A stretch of 29,289 bases of DNA from JBMSHD01 sp049416425 (GCA_049416425.1 JBMSHD010000011.1:1-29289), one strand, 5' to 3'; numbered from the stretch's first letter, positions 8,695-16,539 are shown. Program-made: numbers and translations. The notes: generated by a model from the sequence alone, not told the origin.

Positions 8695-9771
8695 TTATGA
8701 ATTCAGGTTATCTTGTGATGGGATTAAGAATTTGGAGCTGTAGGTGTCTGGCTTAATCAATATGACATTGTTGTCCATGACTTCAGCTTTAATTGGCGTT
8801 GGTGTTGATTGCAAAGAGGACAACAGGGTATACAGTGGCCCTTTTTCCGACAGCAGTTGACCAAACAGCACGGCATTTTGTTGAATTTTAAAATCGACTT
8901 CGGTCTGATAGTAGATCAGATAACCATTTGCCTTTGCCCAGCGATTTAAGCTGTCTCTTATGGTTTGCCCTTTGATGAGGTAGTAAACATCGGGTATTTT
9001 CTGTGAAAGCGCATAGGCCTGTTTGTCTTTGCCGGCAAAGGCAATGACGTTGTCAGACTGATTGATAAAAAAGTCAATGTTGTTAATACTGTGATCCAGC
9101 AGTTGTTGTTGCATCAGGGCAGAAAAGCGGATGATATGACGACTTTGCCCAAATGAGTTGATGCTAGAGGCTGGATTGCTTGAGATAGCATTGTGCATAT
9201 TATCAATCAACAGCTGATAGATGATATTATCGGATTTGCTATCGCCATCGACAGATCCATTGTAGTGTTTATTCTGTGAGATGCTGAAGTTTGGAACATT
9301 TTCAAAGACAACCTGTTGTTTATCATCAAACCATCTCTCCAGCGTTTGATAGAGTGTCTGCCCTTTGATGCTGCAAAAACGGTGGCAGCTATCAGCCGGC
9401 TTGGTTGTATCTATTTTATGCTGTATAGAGGATTTGCTTGCCATTGTTATAGGCATAACGTTTATATCTGCACCCGTTAAAGTCATCGGTGATTGCGTAT
9501 CTACTCTATCACCAGGAATTAAAAGGTGCTTGATGTAGATGTCAGAGCCTGAAATGACATTCATCACGGTTGAACTTGCCTCAACGGTCTGTTTTTGTTG
9601 GGCGTGTTGGTTCAGCATATTTTGTGAAAATTGCTGTGAATCAGCGACAATATCGTTGGCAAAACCCGAAGCATTTGCATTTGCGCTACCTATTAATAAT
9701 ATAGCAGCACCTACAGCACTCACCAGCCAAGATATTTTTGGATGTTTACTTTCTTTTATTGTCTGTTTCAT
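8695..9771 (-). CDS. PilL-like periplasmic protein with two TcpQ-type domains
   Basis: This is the first gene of the pilus operon. TcpQ/PilL C-terminal domains are periplasmic partners that stabilise or localise the secretin in type IVb pilus systems. The 358-residue protein has a long Sec signal (hydrophobic residues about 14-30, possible cleavage after ANA near residue 34). Two related blocks begin at residues 135 and 266: each starts IKGQT, continues with xLxRW and a beta segment, and resembles the TcpQ fold. The second block is complete (to about 342); the first is more diverged and followed by a region rich in Ser and Asn. Cys129 and Cys133 precede the first block. Unlike R64 PilL there is no lipobox. 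The start has AAGGAG six bases upstream. Confidence 0.72.
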   Translation of the reverse strand: MKQTIKESKHPKISWLVSAVGAAILLIGSANANASGFANDIVADSQQFSQNMLNQHAQQKQTVEASSTVMNVISGSDIYIKHLLIPGDRVDTQSPMTLTGADINVMPITMASKSSIQHKIDTTKPADSCHRFCSIKGQTLYQTLERWFDDKQQVVFENVPNFSISQNKHYNGSVDGDSKSDNIIYQLLIDNMHNAISSNPASSINSFGQSRHIIRFSALMQQQLLDHSINNIDFFINQSDNVIAFAGKDKQAYALSQKIPDVYYLIKGQTIRDSLNRWAKANGYLIYYQTEVDFKIQQNAVLFGQLLSEKGPLYTLLSSLQSTPTPIKAEVMDNNVILIKPDTYSSKFLIPSQDNLNS

Positions 9772-9840
9772 TCTTTACTCCTTGGTTAAGTTCTAAATCC
9801 GCAGCATCTTTGTTGAACATGCTGATCAAATTTGAAACAG

Positions 9841-9869
9841 ATAATACAATAAAAAAGATTGTTTTTTAA
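9841..9869 (-). promoter_or_regulatory. candidate promoter of the pilus operon
   Basis: On the minus strand, TTAAAA (9869-9864) and TATTAT (9846-9841) are separated by 17 bases, about 70 bases before the first pilus gene start. The -35 match is weak. The region between the divergent pilus and thiol-oxidoreductase genes is very AT-rich. A hairpin (AGCTTG / CAAGCT, about 9935-9955) lies on the thiol-oxidoreductase side, about 45 bases before that gene. Confidence 0.42.
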
Positions 9870-9998
9870 CCATATATTAGAGAATATCAGAAAATAAAAT
9901 ACTGGAAGTTGATATTATCACTAAAAGATGAAAAAGCTTGTTTTTACAGCAAGCTATGAATAGCTTATAAACGTAAATTTGAATAAATGGAGAATGTT

Positions 9999-10808
9999 AT
10001 GAAAAAGCAAATAGCCGGCCTGAGCCTTTTAATGGCAGGGTTTGTCACCACCACAGCCTACGCAGCTTCAGTAGATTTCACCCAAAGTCAAAAAGATGCC
10101 ATTGGCAAGATTGCGGCTCAGTATATCGTCGATCATCCAGAGGTTTTGCTGGAAGCATCACAAAAGCTGCAACAACAGCAGCGTGATGCTCAGGAAAAAA
10201 CGATGACGGCCGCCGTGTTAAAGAATCAAGAGGCGTTATTGCACACCAAAACAACACCAAGAGCAGGTAGTTCAGATGCCAAGGTCGCCGTGATTGAGTT
10301 TTTCGATTATGAATGTGTCTTTTGTCATCGTGTGGCGCCTGAGGTGCATAAGCTCATGGATAAAAACAAGGATATCGCGTTTATCTTTCAGGAATTTCCG
10401 ATTTTTGCCAGTCGTTTTGAAGGCTCGAAATTCGGAGCCGAAGCCGGTTTTGCGATCTATAATCTTTATGGCAGTGATGCTTATATGCAATATCATCAGG
10501 CCTTGTTTGAAGGCAAAAATGCCAATCGAGACGAGGGCAAGTTGACCAAAGCCGATATCATGGCAGTGATTAAAGAGATTAAAGGCGTCGATGTGACAAA
10601 GGTGGAAGATTATATGAGATCAACATCACCGGCGCTTATTGAGGCCTCGATGAAGCTGGGTTCACAAATTGGATTACAGGGTACTCCTGGATTTATTATT
10701 ATGCCAACAACCGGTGCCACCGAGAAAAATATCGTGGTGATTCCGGGATATGTTGGCTATGAAACACTGCAAAAAGCAGTCGATCAGGTGGAGAATAGCC
10801 TCTCTTAA
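9999..10808 (+). CDS. periplasmic DsbA-family thiol:disulfide oxidoreductase (Com1/DsbA2 type)
   Basis: This enzyme should form or isomerise disulfide bonds in secreted proteins. The 269-residue protein has a Sec signal peptide (cleavage near TAYA-A). An N-terminal helical region of about 70 residues, rich in Gln, resembles the dimerisation domain of Com1, DsbA2 and ScsC proteins. The thioredoxin fold carries the active site CVFC at residues 106-109 and a cis-proline loop (QGTPGF). Dimeric DsbA2-type enzymes can combine oxidase and isomerase activity. The frame opens at 9987, but GGAGA lies before the ATG at 9999 and that start gives a normal signal. It is divergent from the pilus operon, whose pilin has a cysteine pair. 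Its last bases overlap the end of ffh. Confidence 0.88.
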   Translation: MKKQIAGLSLLMAGFVTTTAYAASVDFTQSQKDAIGKIAAQYIVDHPEVLLEASQKLQQQQRDAQEKTMTAAVLKNQEALLHTKTTPRAGSSDAKVAVIEFFDYECVFCHRVAPEVHKLMDKNKDIAFIFQEFPIFASRFEGSKFGAEAGFAIYNLYGSDAYMQYHQALFEGKNANRDEGKLTKADIMAVIKEIKGVDVTKVEDYMRSTSPALIEASMKLGSQIGLQGTPGFIIMPTTGATEKNIVVIPGYVGYETLQKAVDQVENSLS

Positions 10809-12196
10809 AATGGAAATTTCCCTCCTTTGCCACCCGGCGGCATCATGCCTTTCATTTGACTCATGCCGCGCATGGCACCCATCATTTTGCCGATACCGCC
10901 GCCTTTGAATTTTTTCATCATCTTCTGCATTTGCAAAAACTGCTTCAGCAGTTTATTGATATCTTGAACCTGGGTGCCGGATCCTTTGGCAATGCGAAGC
11001 TTTCTCGAGCTTTTGATTAACTCGGGTTTTCGCCTCTCAAACGGAGTCATGGAATTGATAATGGCCTCCATCTGAATAAACAGCTTATCGTTGATCTTAT
11101 CCTGAATGTTGGCGGCCATCTTACCGGTACCAGGCAGCTTATCAAGCATGGAGCCAACACCACCCATTTTCTTCATCTGTGTCAGCTGTTCCTTGAAATC
11201 ATCGAGTGTAAATCCCTTGCCTTTCTTCACTTTCTTCATCAGAGCTTCGGCTTTGGTTTTATCAACCTTCTGCTCAACCTCTTCAATAAGACTCAAGACA
11301 TCCCCCATGCCTAAAATGCGCGAAGCGATTCGATCGGGATAGAAGGGCTCCAAGGCATCGCTTTTCTCTCCCGTGCCGATAAATTTAATCGGTTTACCGG
11401 TAATCTCACGAATAGACAGTGCGGCCCCTCCTCGGGCATCACCATCGGCCTTGGTTAAGATGACACCAGTGAGCTCCAAGGCTTCGTTAAAGGCTTTGGC
11501 CGTGTTGGCAGCATCTTGACCGGTCATGCTATCGACGACAAACAACGTCTCGGTCGGTTTGCTTAGTCTGTGCAGTGCTTTGACTTCATCCATCATTTGC
11601 TCATCGATATGCAGCCGTCCAGCAGTGTCGATAATCAAGACGTCCATGACGCGTTGCTTGGCTAGATCCAGTGCGGATTTAGCGATATCGAGCGGATTTT
11701 GTTCGGCAGTCGATGGGCAGATATCAATCTCCAGACTGTGCGCTAGAGTTTCTAATTGCTTGATGGCAGCAGGTCGATAGACATCACAGCTGACGACCAT
11801 GACTTTCTTTTTTTCTTTCTCTTTTAAGAATTTGGCAAGCTTTGCCGTCGATGTCGTTTTACCCGAGCCCTGAAGACCCGCCATGAGGATAACAACAGGG
11901 GGTTGTGCTTTTAAGTTGAGCGATTCATTTTTCTCACCCAGCGTGTATTCCAGTTCGTCTTTAACTAAAGCGATAAACGTCTGACCTGGAGTCAGGCTGG
12001 TTCGTATCTTCTCACCGAGTGCCTCATCACGTATGCGTTCGATAAAGTTTTTCACCACAGGAAGAGCAACATCGGCCTCCAAAAGTGCCATGCGCACATC
12101 TCTTAAGGCCGATTTGATATTGTCTTCACTCAGCCGCCCCTGGCCTTTAATTTTATCGAATGAGGTAGATAGACGGTCAGATAGACTCTTAAACAT
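10805..12196 (-). CDS. ffh: signal recognition particle protein Ffh
   Basis: Ffh is the GTPase that binds 4.5S RNA and signal sequences and delivers ribosomes to FtsY at the inner membrane. The 463-residue protein has an N domain (about 1-90), a G domain with the P-loop GLQGSGKTT at 107-115, DTAGR and TKADGDARGG motifs, and a methionine-rich M domain (about 300-463). The M domain contains the RNA-binding region (TPFERRKPELIKSSRKLRIAKGSG area) and a Met/Gly-rich tail. The length is typical. AAGGA lies upstream of the start. Its stop codon overlaps the stop of the convergent thiol-oxidoreductase gene by three to four bases, leaving no room for a dedicated terminator. rpsP is not adjacent. Confidence 0.97.
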   Translation of the reverse strand: MFKSLSDRLSTSFDKIKGQGRLSEDNIKSALRDVRMALLEADVALPVVKNFIERIRDEALGEKIRTSLTPGQTFIALVKDELEYTLGEKNESLNLKAQPPVVILMAGLQGSGKTTSTAKLAKFLKEKEKKKVMVVSCDVYRPAAIKQLETLAHSLEIDICPSTAEQNPLDIAKSALDLAKQRVMDVLIIDTAGRLHIDEQMMDEVKALHRLSKPTETLFVVDSMTGQDAANTAKAFNEALELTGVILTKADGDARGGAALSIREITGKPIKFIGTGEKSDALEPFYPDRIASRILGMGDVLSLIEEVEQKVDKTKAEALMKKVKKGKGFTLDDFKEQLTQMKKMGGVGSMLDKLPGTGKMAANIQDKINDKLFIQMEAIINSMTPFERRKPELIKSSRKLRIAKGSGTQVQDINKLLKQFLQMQKMMKKFKGGGIGKMMGAMRGMSQMKGMMPPGGKGGKFPF

Positions 12197-12272
12197 TATG
12201 GTATCCTTGATTTTTGCCAGGTGGGCTCGTCTTGAATGAAAAGGCTTATCTGGCTATACTTAGTTTGCAATT

Positions 12273-12294
12273 TATACATTATATAATATGTATA
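12273..12294. promoter_or_regulatory. AT-rich inverted repeat in the ffh / Sel1-protein divergent region
   Basis: TATACAT at 12273-12279 and ATGTATA at 12288-12294 are perfect inverted arms around TATATAAT. The central bases include TATAAT (12282-12287) in the plus direction and a similar hexamer on the minus strand. It may be overlapping divergent promoter DNA or an operator. No good -35 box is seen at the right spacing. Confidence 0.35.
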
Positions 12295-12347
12295 TCTGAA
12301 GTACATATTTTTGACTGAAAAAATAATCAATACTCAGGAGGTTGATG

Positions 12348-12689
12348 ATGATAAACCTGAGACATGCAAAAATAAACATCCTCTGCAAAGCACGTCAGGG
12401 AGATGCACAAAGCCAGTATGAACTGGCCTGTTTGTACAGAAATGGGGATCACGCCTGTCCGCCCAATTATCTGGTAGCCGCGCGATGGCTTGAAGAGGCT
12501 GCAAAACAAAATCATATCGATGCCATGCGTGCACTGGCTTCTTTGTATGAGCGTGGTTTGGGTGTAGAGAAGGATCTAAACAAAGCCAAGCGGCTCTATG
12601 AGGAAATATTGACGCTATCCAAGGTGGCTAAAAATGATCGTCGTCCACGTTTTTTTGTCACTGAGGCTGATCTGCGACGTATTGAATAG
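12348..12689 (+). CDS. small cytoplasmic Sel1-repeat protein
   Basis: The 113-residue protein contains about two Sel1-like repeats (residues about 16-90): AQSQYELACLYRNGD, then AARWLEEAAKQNHIDAMRAL and YERGLGVEKDLNKAKRLYEE. These are helical hairpins that mediate protein-protein contacts. There is no signal peptide, unlike many secreted Sel1 proteins of host-associated bacteria. CAGGAGG lies six bases before the ATG at 12348, so I prefer it over the in-frame TTG (12342) and ATG (12345). The 3' end overlaps the convergent dusA by 32 bases. The function is unknown; a scaffold or regulatory role is inference. Confidence 0.75.
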   Translation: MINLRHAKINILCKARQGDAQSQYELACLYRNGDHACPPNYLVAARWLEEAAKQNHIDAMRALASLYERGLGVEKDLNKAKRLYEEILTLSKVAKNDRRPRFFVTEADLRRIE

Positions 12690-13647
12690 TCTCGTGCACT
12701 TTTGCTAATGCCTGTTTGAAAACATCGATGCCGGCTTTATCCTTTGTGGCATTTTCACTCAGATGGCGCCTGAAGGCTCTGGCTCCAGGACAGCCATTGA
12801 ATAAATTCAACGTATGACGGGTGATGTTGTGAAGCTTCTCTCCGGCTGAAAGCTCCGTCTCGATATAGGGAATAAGCCTCTCGGCAACATCAAATGGAGT
12901 GAGGTTATTTTTCTTTTCGCCATAGAAGATAGCATCAATATCTTTAAAAAACATCGGTTCGTGATAGGCTTTACGACCAATCATCACCGCATCGACTTTT
13001 TTTAAGTGCGCTTTTACGGCATCGATAGACTCAATGCCACCATTGATGCCAATCCTGCTATTGGGAAAGTGGCGCTTGATGGTATAGACAAGCTCATAGT
13101 CAAGCGGCGGAATGGTTCGGTTTTCTTTTGGACTCAAACCATTAAGCCAGCCTTTTCGGGCATGAATGGTGATGTGATCGGCGTCGGCATGAATGATTTT
13201 ATCGATAAAGCCCTGAAGATGTTCATAATCATCACGCTCATCAACACCCGTGCGGCATTTAACGGAAACAGGAAGTGAGACAGCCGCTTTCATTGCTCTA
13301 ACACAGTCGGCGACTAAATCGGGTGTATACATCAACGATAAGCCAAAGGCGCCTTTTTTTACCCGATCACTCGGGCAGCCGACATTGAGGTTAATCTCAT
13401 CGAAACCGAGCATTTCGGCGAGTTTGGCGCAATGGCTTAGGTCTTTGGGATCATTGCCGCCTAATTGCAAGGTCAATGGATGTTCTTCAGGATTGAATTT
13501 CAGCAGCTTGTCGCAATTACCATGAATAATGGCATTGGTCGTGACCATCTCGGTATAGAGCATAATGTGCTTACTGATCAGGCGCATCATTCTGCGGTAA
13601 TGTCTGTCTGTCCAGTCGATCATCGGGGCGATGGCAATTTTATTCAT
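12658..13647 (-). CDS. dusA: tRNA-dihydrouridine(20/20a) synthase DusA
   Basis: DusA is an FMN enzyme that reduces uridines 20 and 20a in the tRNA D-loop with NADPH. The 329-residue TIM-barrel protein has the N-terminal APMIDWTDRHYR motif. The family-wide NVGCPSDRV motif carries the catalytic cysteine at about residue 91. KCRTG, the HARKGW phosphate/FMN region and NGGI motifs follow, and the C-terminal helical tRNA-binding domain contains the HTLNLFNGCPGARAFRR block specific to DusA. Length and motifs are typical. It is divergent from fpr and overlaps the Sel1-protein gene tail to tail. Confidence 0.95.
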   Translation of the reverse strand: MNKIAIAPMIDWTDRHYRRMMRLISKHIMLYTEMVTTNAIIHGNCDKLLKFNPEEHPLTLQLGGNDPKDLSHCAKLAEMLGFDEINLNVGCPSDRVKKGAFGLSLMYTPDLVADCVRAMKAAVSLPVSVKCRTGVDERDDYEHLQGFIDKIIHADADHITIHARKGWLNGLSPKENRTIPPLDYELVYTIKRHFPNSRIGINGGIESIDAVKAHLKKVDAVMIGRKAYHEPMFFKDIDAIFYGEKKNNLTPFDVAERLIPYIETELSAGEKLHNITRHTLNLFNGCPGARAFRRHLSENATKDKAGIDVFKQALAKVHETIQYVADQPQ

Positions 13648-13704
13648 TTTTCTGTCTGTATATTGTGCAAAAATTCGTCTTGATGCTATCGGATTAGGAA
13701 GTCA

Positions 13705-13733
13705 TCGTCAAGTAAAAAAAAATATGGCATAAT
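13705..13733 (+). promoter_or_regulatory. extended -10 promoter upstream of fpr
   Basis: TCGTCA (13705-13710) is followed after 17 bases by CATAAT (13728-13733), which is preceded by TGG and so makes an extended -10 element. Transcription would start near 13740, giving a leader of about 40 bases before fpr. Confidence 0.55.
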
Positions 13734-13777
13734 GTCGAGCTAATGCGATTAGAGAAAATAAAGAGATATTCAAAAAA

Positions 13778-14503
13778 ATGGCGATTGAAAAATTTCAGGT
13801 TCGGCTTGTTTCAAGCCACATGATTGCACCCAATGTTAAACATCTTGTCTTTGAAAGGGCAGATGGTGGTGAATTTCACTTCGAACCCGGACAGTTTATC
13901 ACGTTTTTATTCGATCATGAAGATGGCAAGGTCAGGCGCAGAAGTTACAGTGTCGCCACCATTCCAAGCGACAGCAGTTACATTGAGGTTGCGATCTCTT
14001 ATGTTGATGGTGGAATTGCCTCTGAAAATCTGTTTGCGATGCAACCAGGAGATTGTTTTAATGCCATGGGCCCTGCCGGTCGCCTGGTCTTAAAAGAAGA
14101 ATCCGTCAAAAAGTTGATACTGGTCGGAACCGGTACGGGTATTGCCCCTTATCGTGCCATGCTGCCGCTTTTGGCCAAAGATCAGGAAAGAGAGGTGCAT
14201 ATTTTTTTGGGGGTGCAATATAAGGCTGATGCCATTTATGCCGATGATTTCAGAAAATATGCCGGTGAGCATGATCATATTCATTTCACTGCCTGTTTAA
14301 GCCGAGAGGATAAACCGTTGGCCACTAATGAAATAAAAGGCTATGTTCAGAGTCAATTCGATCATCTAGAGCTCAATCCCGAACAGGATGTCGTCTATTT
14401 GTGTGGCAATCCGAATATGATTGATCAGGCCTATGATAAGTTAGTGGCTTCGGGGTTCAATGCCAAGACGGTTAGACGCGAAAAATATATTTCATCGAAT
14501 TAA
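13778..14503 (+). CDS. fpr: ferredoxin/flavodoxin--NADP+ reductase
   Basis: This soluble FAD enzyme passes electrons between NADPH and ferredoxin or flavodoxin. The 241-residue protein has an FAD-binding barrel with RSYS at 55-58 and the GGIAS segment near 78. The NADP-binding domain has GTGTGIAP at 117-124 and the CGNPNMID motif near 212. The C-terminus is short, as in bacterial (subclass II) Fpr enzymes. The ribosome binding site is weak. rimO begins 16 bp after it on the same strand; RimO needs reduced iron-sulfur clusters, so co-transcription could supply flavodoxin-derived electrons (inference). Confidence 0.9.
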   Translation: MAIEKFQVRLVSSHMIAPNVKHLVFERADGGEFHFEPGQFITFLFDHEDGKVRRRSYSVATIPSDSSYIEVAISYVDGGIASENLFAMQPGDCFNAMGPAGRLVLKEESVKKLILVGTGTGIAPYRAMLPLLAKDQEREVHIFLGVQYKADAIYADDFRKYAGEHDHIHFTACLSREDKPLATNEIKGYVQSQFDHLELNPEQDVVYLCGNPNMIDQAYDKLVASGFNAKTVRREKYISSN

Positions 14504-14519
14504 ATAATGACTGAAAAAT

Positions 14520-15878
14520 ATGCAGAAAATACAATCGAGAAGAAAGACATCACAACCAAAGATCGGCTTTGTCAGCCTGGGTTGTCCTAAGAATCTGGTG
14601 GATTCCGAGCGAATCATCACCAAACTCAAGGCCGATGGCTATGATATTGCTCATCAATATCAGGGGTCAGATCTGGTGATCGTCAACACCTGTGGCTTTT
14701 TAAACTCAGCGATTGAAGAATCTCTGGATGCCATCGGTGAGGCCATTGTTGAAAATGGCAAGGTTTTGGTCACAGGTTGCCTGGGTAATCGCAAGGAGCT
14801 GATTTTACAGAAATATCCCAACGTATTGGGCATCTCAGGTGCTCAGGCCTATGAGTCGGTAGTAAAAGCCGTGCATGAAGCCTTGCCTGTGCCTCATGAC
14901 CCTTATACAGCTTTGGTGCCACCTCAGGGAATTAAACTCACACCCCGTCACTATGCCTATCTCAAGATCTCGGAGGGATGCAACAATAAATGCACGTTTT
15001 GCATCATTCCTGATATTCGTGGCAAGCTTGTCAGTCGCAGGCTTGATGACGTTATGCAGGAAGCCAAAAAACTCGTTGATGCCGGCGTCAAAGAGCTTTT
15101 GGTAATCTCTCAGGATACCAGTGCCTATGGCGTTGATATAAAGTATCAGGAAGTGCTGTGGCAGAATGAGACTTATCAGAGCCGTTTTATCGATCTGGCG
15201 CGGGCTTTATCGACGCTTGATGTCTGGGTGAGAATGCATTATGTCTATCCCTATCCACATGTTGATAAAGTCGTCGAGCTTATGGCGGCGGGTTTGATTA
15301 TCCCTTATCTGGATATTCCGTTTCAACATGCCTCGCCCAGTGTGTTAAAGCGTATGAAGCGGCCGGCCAATGCGCAAAATACCTTAGCAACGATTAAGCG
15401 TTGGCGCGGTATTTGTCCAGATTTAACGATTCGAAGCACCTTTATCGTTGGTTTTCCGGGAGAGACCGAAGCTGAGTTTCAGGAGTTACTTGATTTTCTT
15501 GAAGCCGCCGAGCTTGATCGTGTTGGTTGTTTTACCTATTCCGAGGTCGATGGCGCTAAAGCCAATGAACTTCCGGGTTTGGTTCCTGAAGATGTTAAAC
15601 AGGAGCGACTGGCGCGCTTTATGGATGTGCAGGAGAGAATAAGCCAAAGACGCCTGATGCGCCATGTTGGTACAACTCAGCGGGTGATTATCGATGAGAT
15701 TGATCTTAAAAACAACTATGCGATAGCCAGAACGCGCTACGACGCCCCTGAGGTCGATGGTGTGGTATTTATTGAGAATATCGAAAGTCAGTCACTTGCC
15801 AAAGGCCTGTTTGTCGATGTTAAGATCACCGAGGCATTGGCGCATGATCTAAAGGCCGTGTTGATTAATCCATTATAA
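14520..15878 (+). CDS. rimO: ribosomal protein S12 methylthiotransferase RimO
   Basis: RimO is a radical SAM enzyme that methylthiolates the conserved aspartate of ribosomal protein S12. The 452-residue protein has an N-terminal UPF0004 domain whose three cysteines (in SLGCPKN, NTCGF and TGCLGN) bind an auxiliary cluster. The radical SAM domain has Cys154, Cys158 and Cys161 in CNNKCTFC. A C-terminal TRAM domain lies at about 385-452. The SEGCNNKCTFCIIP motif and the IRSTFIVGFPGET motif separate RimO/MiaB from other radical SAM proteins, and the LGCPKNLVDSE start is RimO-specific. It probably forms an operon with fpr. Confidence 0.96.
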   Translation: MQKIQSRRKTSQPKIGFVSLGCPKNLVDSERIITKLKADGYDIAHQYQGSDLVIVNTCGFLNSAIEESLDAIGEAIVENGKVLVTGCLGNRKELILQKYPNVLGISGAQAYESVVKAVHEALPVPHDPYTALVPPQGIKLTPRHYAYLKISEGCNNKCTFCIIPDIRGKLVSRRLDDVMQEAKKLVDAGVKELLVISQDTSAYGVDIKYQEVLWQNETYQSRFIDLARALSTLDVWVRMHYVYPYPHVDKVVELMAAGLIIPYLDIPFQHASPSVLKRMKRPANAQNTLATIKRWRGICPDLTIRSTFIVGFPGETEAEFQELLDFLEAAELDRVGCFTYSEVDGAKANELPGLVPEDVKQERLARFMDVQERISQRRLMRHVGTTQRVIIDEIDLKNNYAIARTRYDAPEVDGVVFIENIESQSLAKGLFVDVKITEALAHDLKAVLINPL

Positions 15879-15885
15879 TTTAGAT

Positions 15886-15928
15886 CCGACATTCCTCACC
15901 TTAAAATTACTGTGGTGCGGAATGTCGG
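15886..15928. terminator. long imperfect hairpin downstream of rimO
   Basis: The 15-base arms CCGACATTCCTCACC (15886-15900) and GGTGCGGAATGTCGG (15914-15928) pair with one mismatch around a 13-base loop, starting eight bases after the rimO stop. No T-tract follows, so it could be a transcript-stabilising hairpin or a repeat-type palindrome as easily as an intrinsic terminator. Confidence 0.5.
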
Positions 15929-16015
15929 TTAGATTAGCTCTTTTCAGCGTTTTTCGTATCCTACGGATCGGTAATTCCAACTTGGAAGATTGAGGGGGGA
16001 TTTGAGAAATAAATA

Positions 16016-16029
16016 CAGCGGAATCGCTG
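16016..16029 (-). terminator. hairpin after rpmG
   Basis: CAGCG / CGCTG form a 5-bp GC-rich stem with a 4-base loop. It is read on the minus strand 9 bases after the rpmG stop and is followed by the T-rich TATTTATTT. This is a modest intrinsic terminator for rpmB-rpmG. Confidence 0.5.
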
Positions 16030-16037
16030 ATCTGAAA

Positions 16038-16193
16038 TTATTTGATTTTGGCTTCTTTGTAGATGACGTGTTTTTTAGCAACAGGATCGAATTTCTTGAT
16101 TTCGAATTTGCCAGCCATCGTGCGCTTGTTTTTGTCGGTGGTGTAGAAGTGACCCGTTCCGGCGCTTGATACTAATCTGATTTTATCACGCAT
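16038..16193 (-). CDS. rpmG: 50S ribosomal protein L33
   Basis: Translation of the minus strand gives a 51-residue basic protein beginning MRDKIRLVSSAGTGHFYTT and ending KKHVIYKEAKIK, the expected L33 pattern. It contains no cysteines, so it is the zinc-independent form. AAGGA lies upstream of the start. The gene follows rpmB after 25 bases, the usual rpmB-rpmG order. Confidence 0.95.
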   Translation of the reverse strand: MRDKIRLVSSAGTGHFYTTDKNKRTMAGKFEIKKFDPVAKKHVIYKEAKIK

Positions 16194-16218
16194 GTTATTT
16201 TCCTTACCTTGAAATTAA

Positions 16219-16455
16219 TTAATATTTAACGCCACGGGCACGTAGATCAGCCAAAACGCTGTCGATGCCTTTCTTGTCGATGATGCGCATGCCTTTGGCG
16301 CTGACGCGAAGTCTGACATAGCGATTCTCATTTTCTACCCAAAAACGGTGATGATGTAAATTAGGCAGAAAACGACGCTTGGTCTTGTTTTGCGCGTGAG
16401 AAACATTGTTTCCTGTGACAGGGCGTTTTCCAGTTACCATACAAACTCTGGACAT
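16219..16455 (-). CDS. rpmB: 50S ribosomal protein L28
   Basis: The 78-residue basic protein starts MSRVCMVTGKRPVTGNNVSHA, the L28 signature, and ends in the ADLRARGVKY pattern typical of gammaproteobacteria. The length is typical. A GGAGG ribosome binding site lies upstream of the start. It is the first gene of the rpmB-rpmG pair, behind a strong promoter. Confidence 0.97.
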   Translation of the reverse strand: MSRVCMVTGKRPVTGNNVSHAQNKTKRRFLPNLHHHRFWVENENRYVRLRVSAKGMRIIDKKGIDSVLADLRARGVKY

Positions 16456-16510
16456 GTTAAAACCTCCGGTTTTCGTTTCGTTATAATTGTCATAATTCTT
16501 AAGCTAGGCA

Positions 16511-16539
16511 TTTATACCAAGTTCTGGCTTTTTTTTCAA
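16511..16539 (-). promoter_or_regulatory. promoter of rpmB-rpmG
   Basis: On the minus strand, TTGAAA (16539-16534) and TATAAA (16516-16511) are separated by 17 bases, and TGG directly before the -10 hexamer makes an extended -10 element. It lies about 55 bases before rpmB and is one of the best promoter matches in the window. Confidence 0.72.

Noticed and set aside
13320..13390. DusA appears to have Ser instead of Cys in the GACLM-like segment (here GLSLM), suggesting loss of the catalytic residue.
   Set aside because: Across the Dus family the conserved cysteine is the one in the GCP motif, which is intact here (about residue 91). The second cysteine varies in other Dus proteins.
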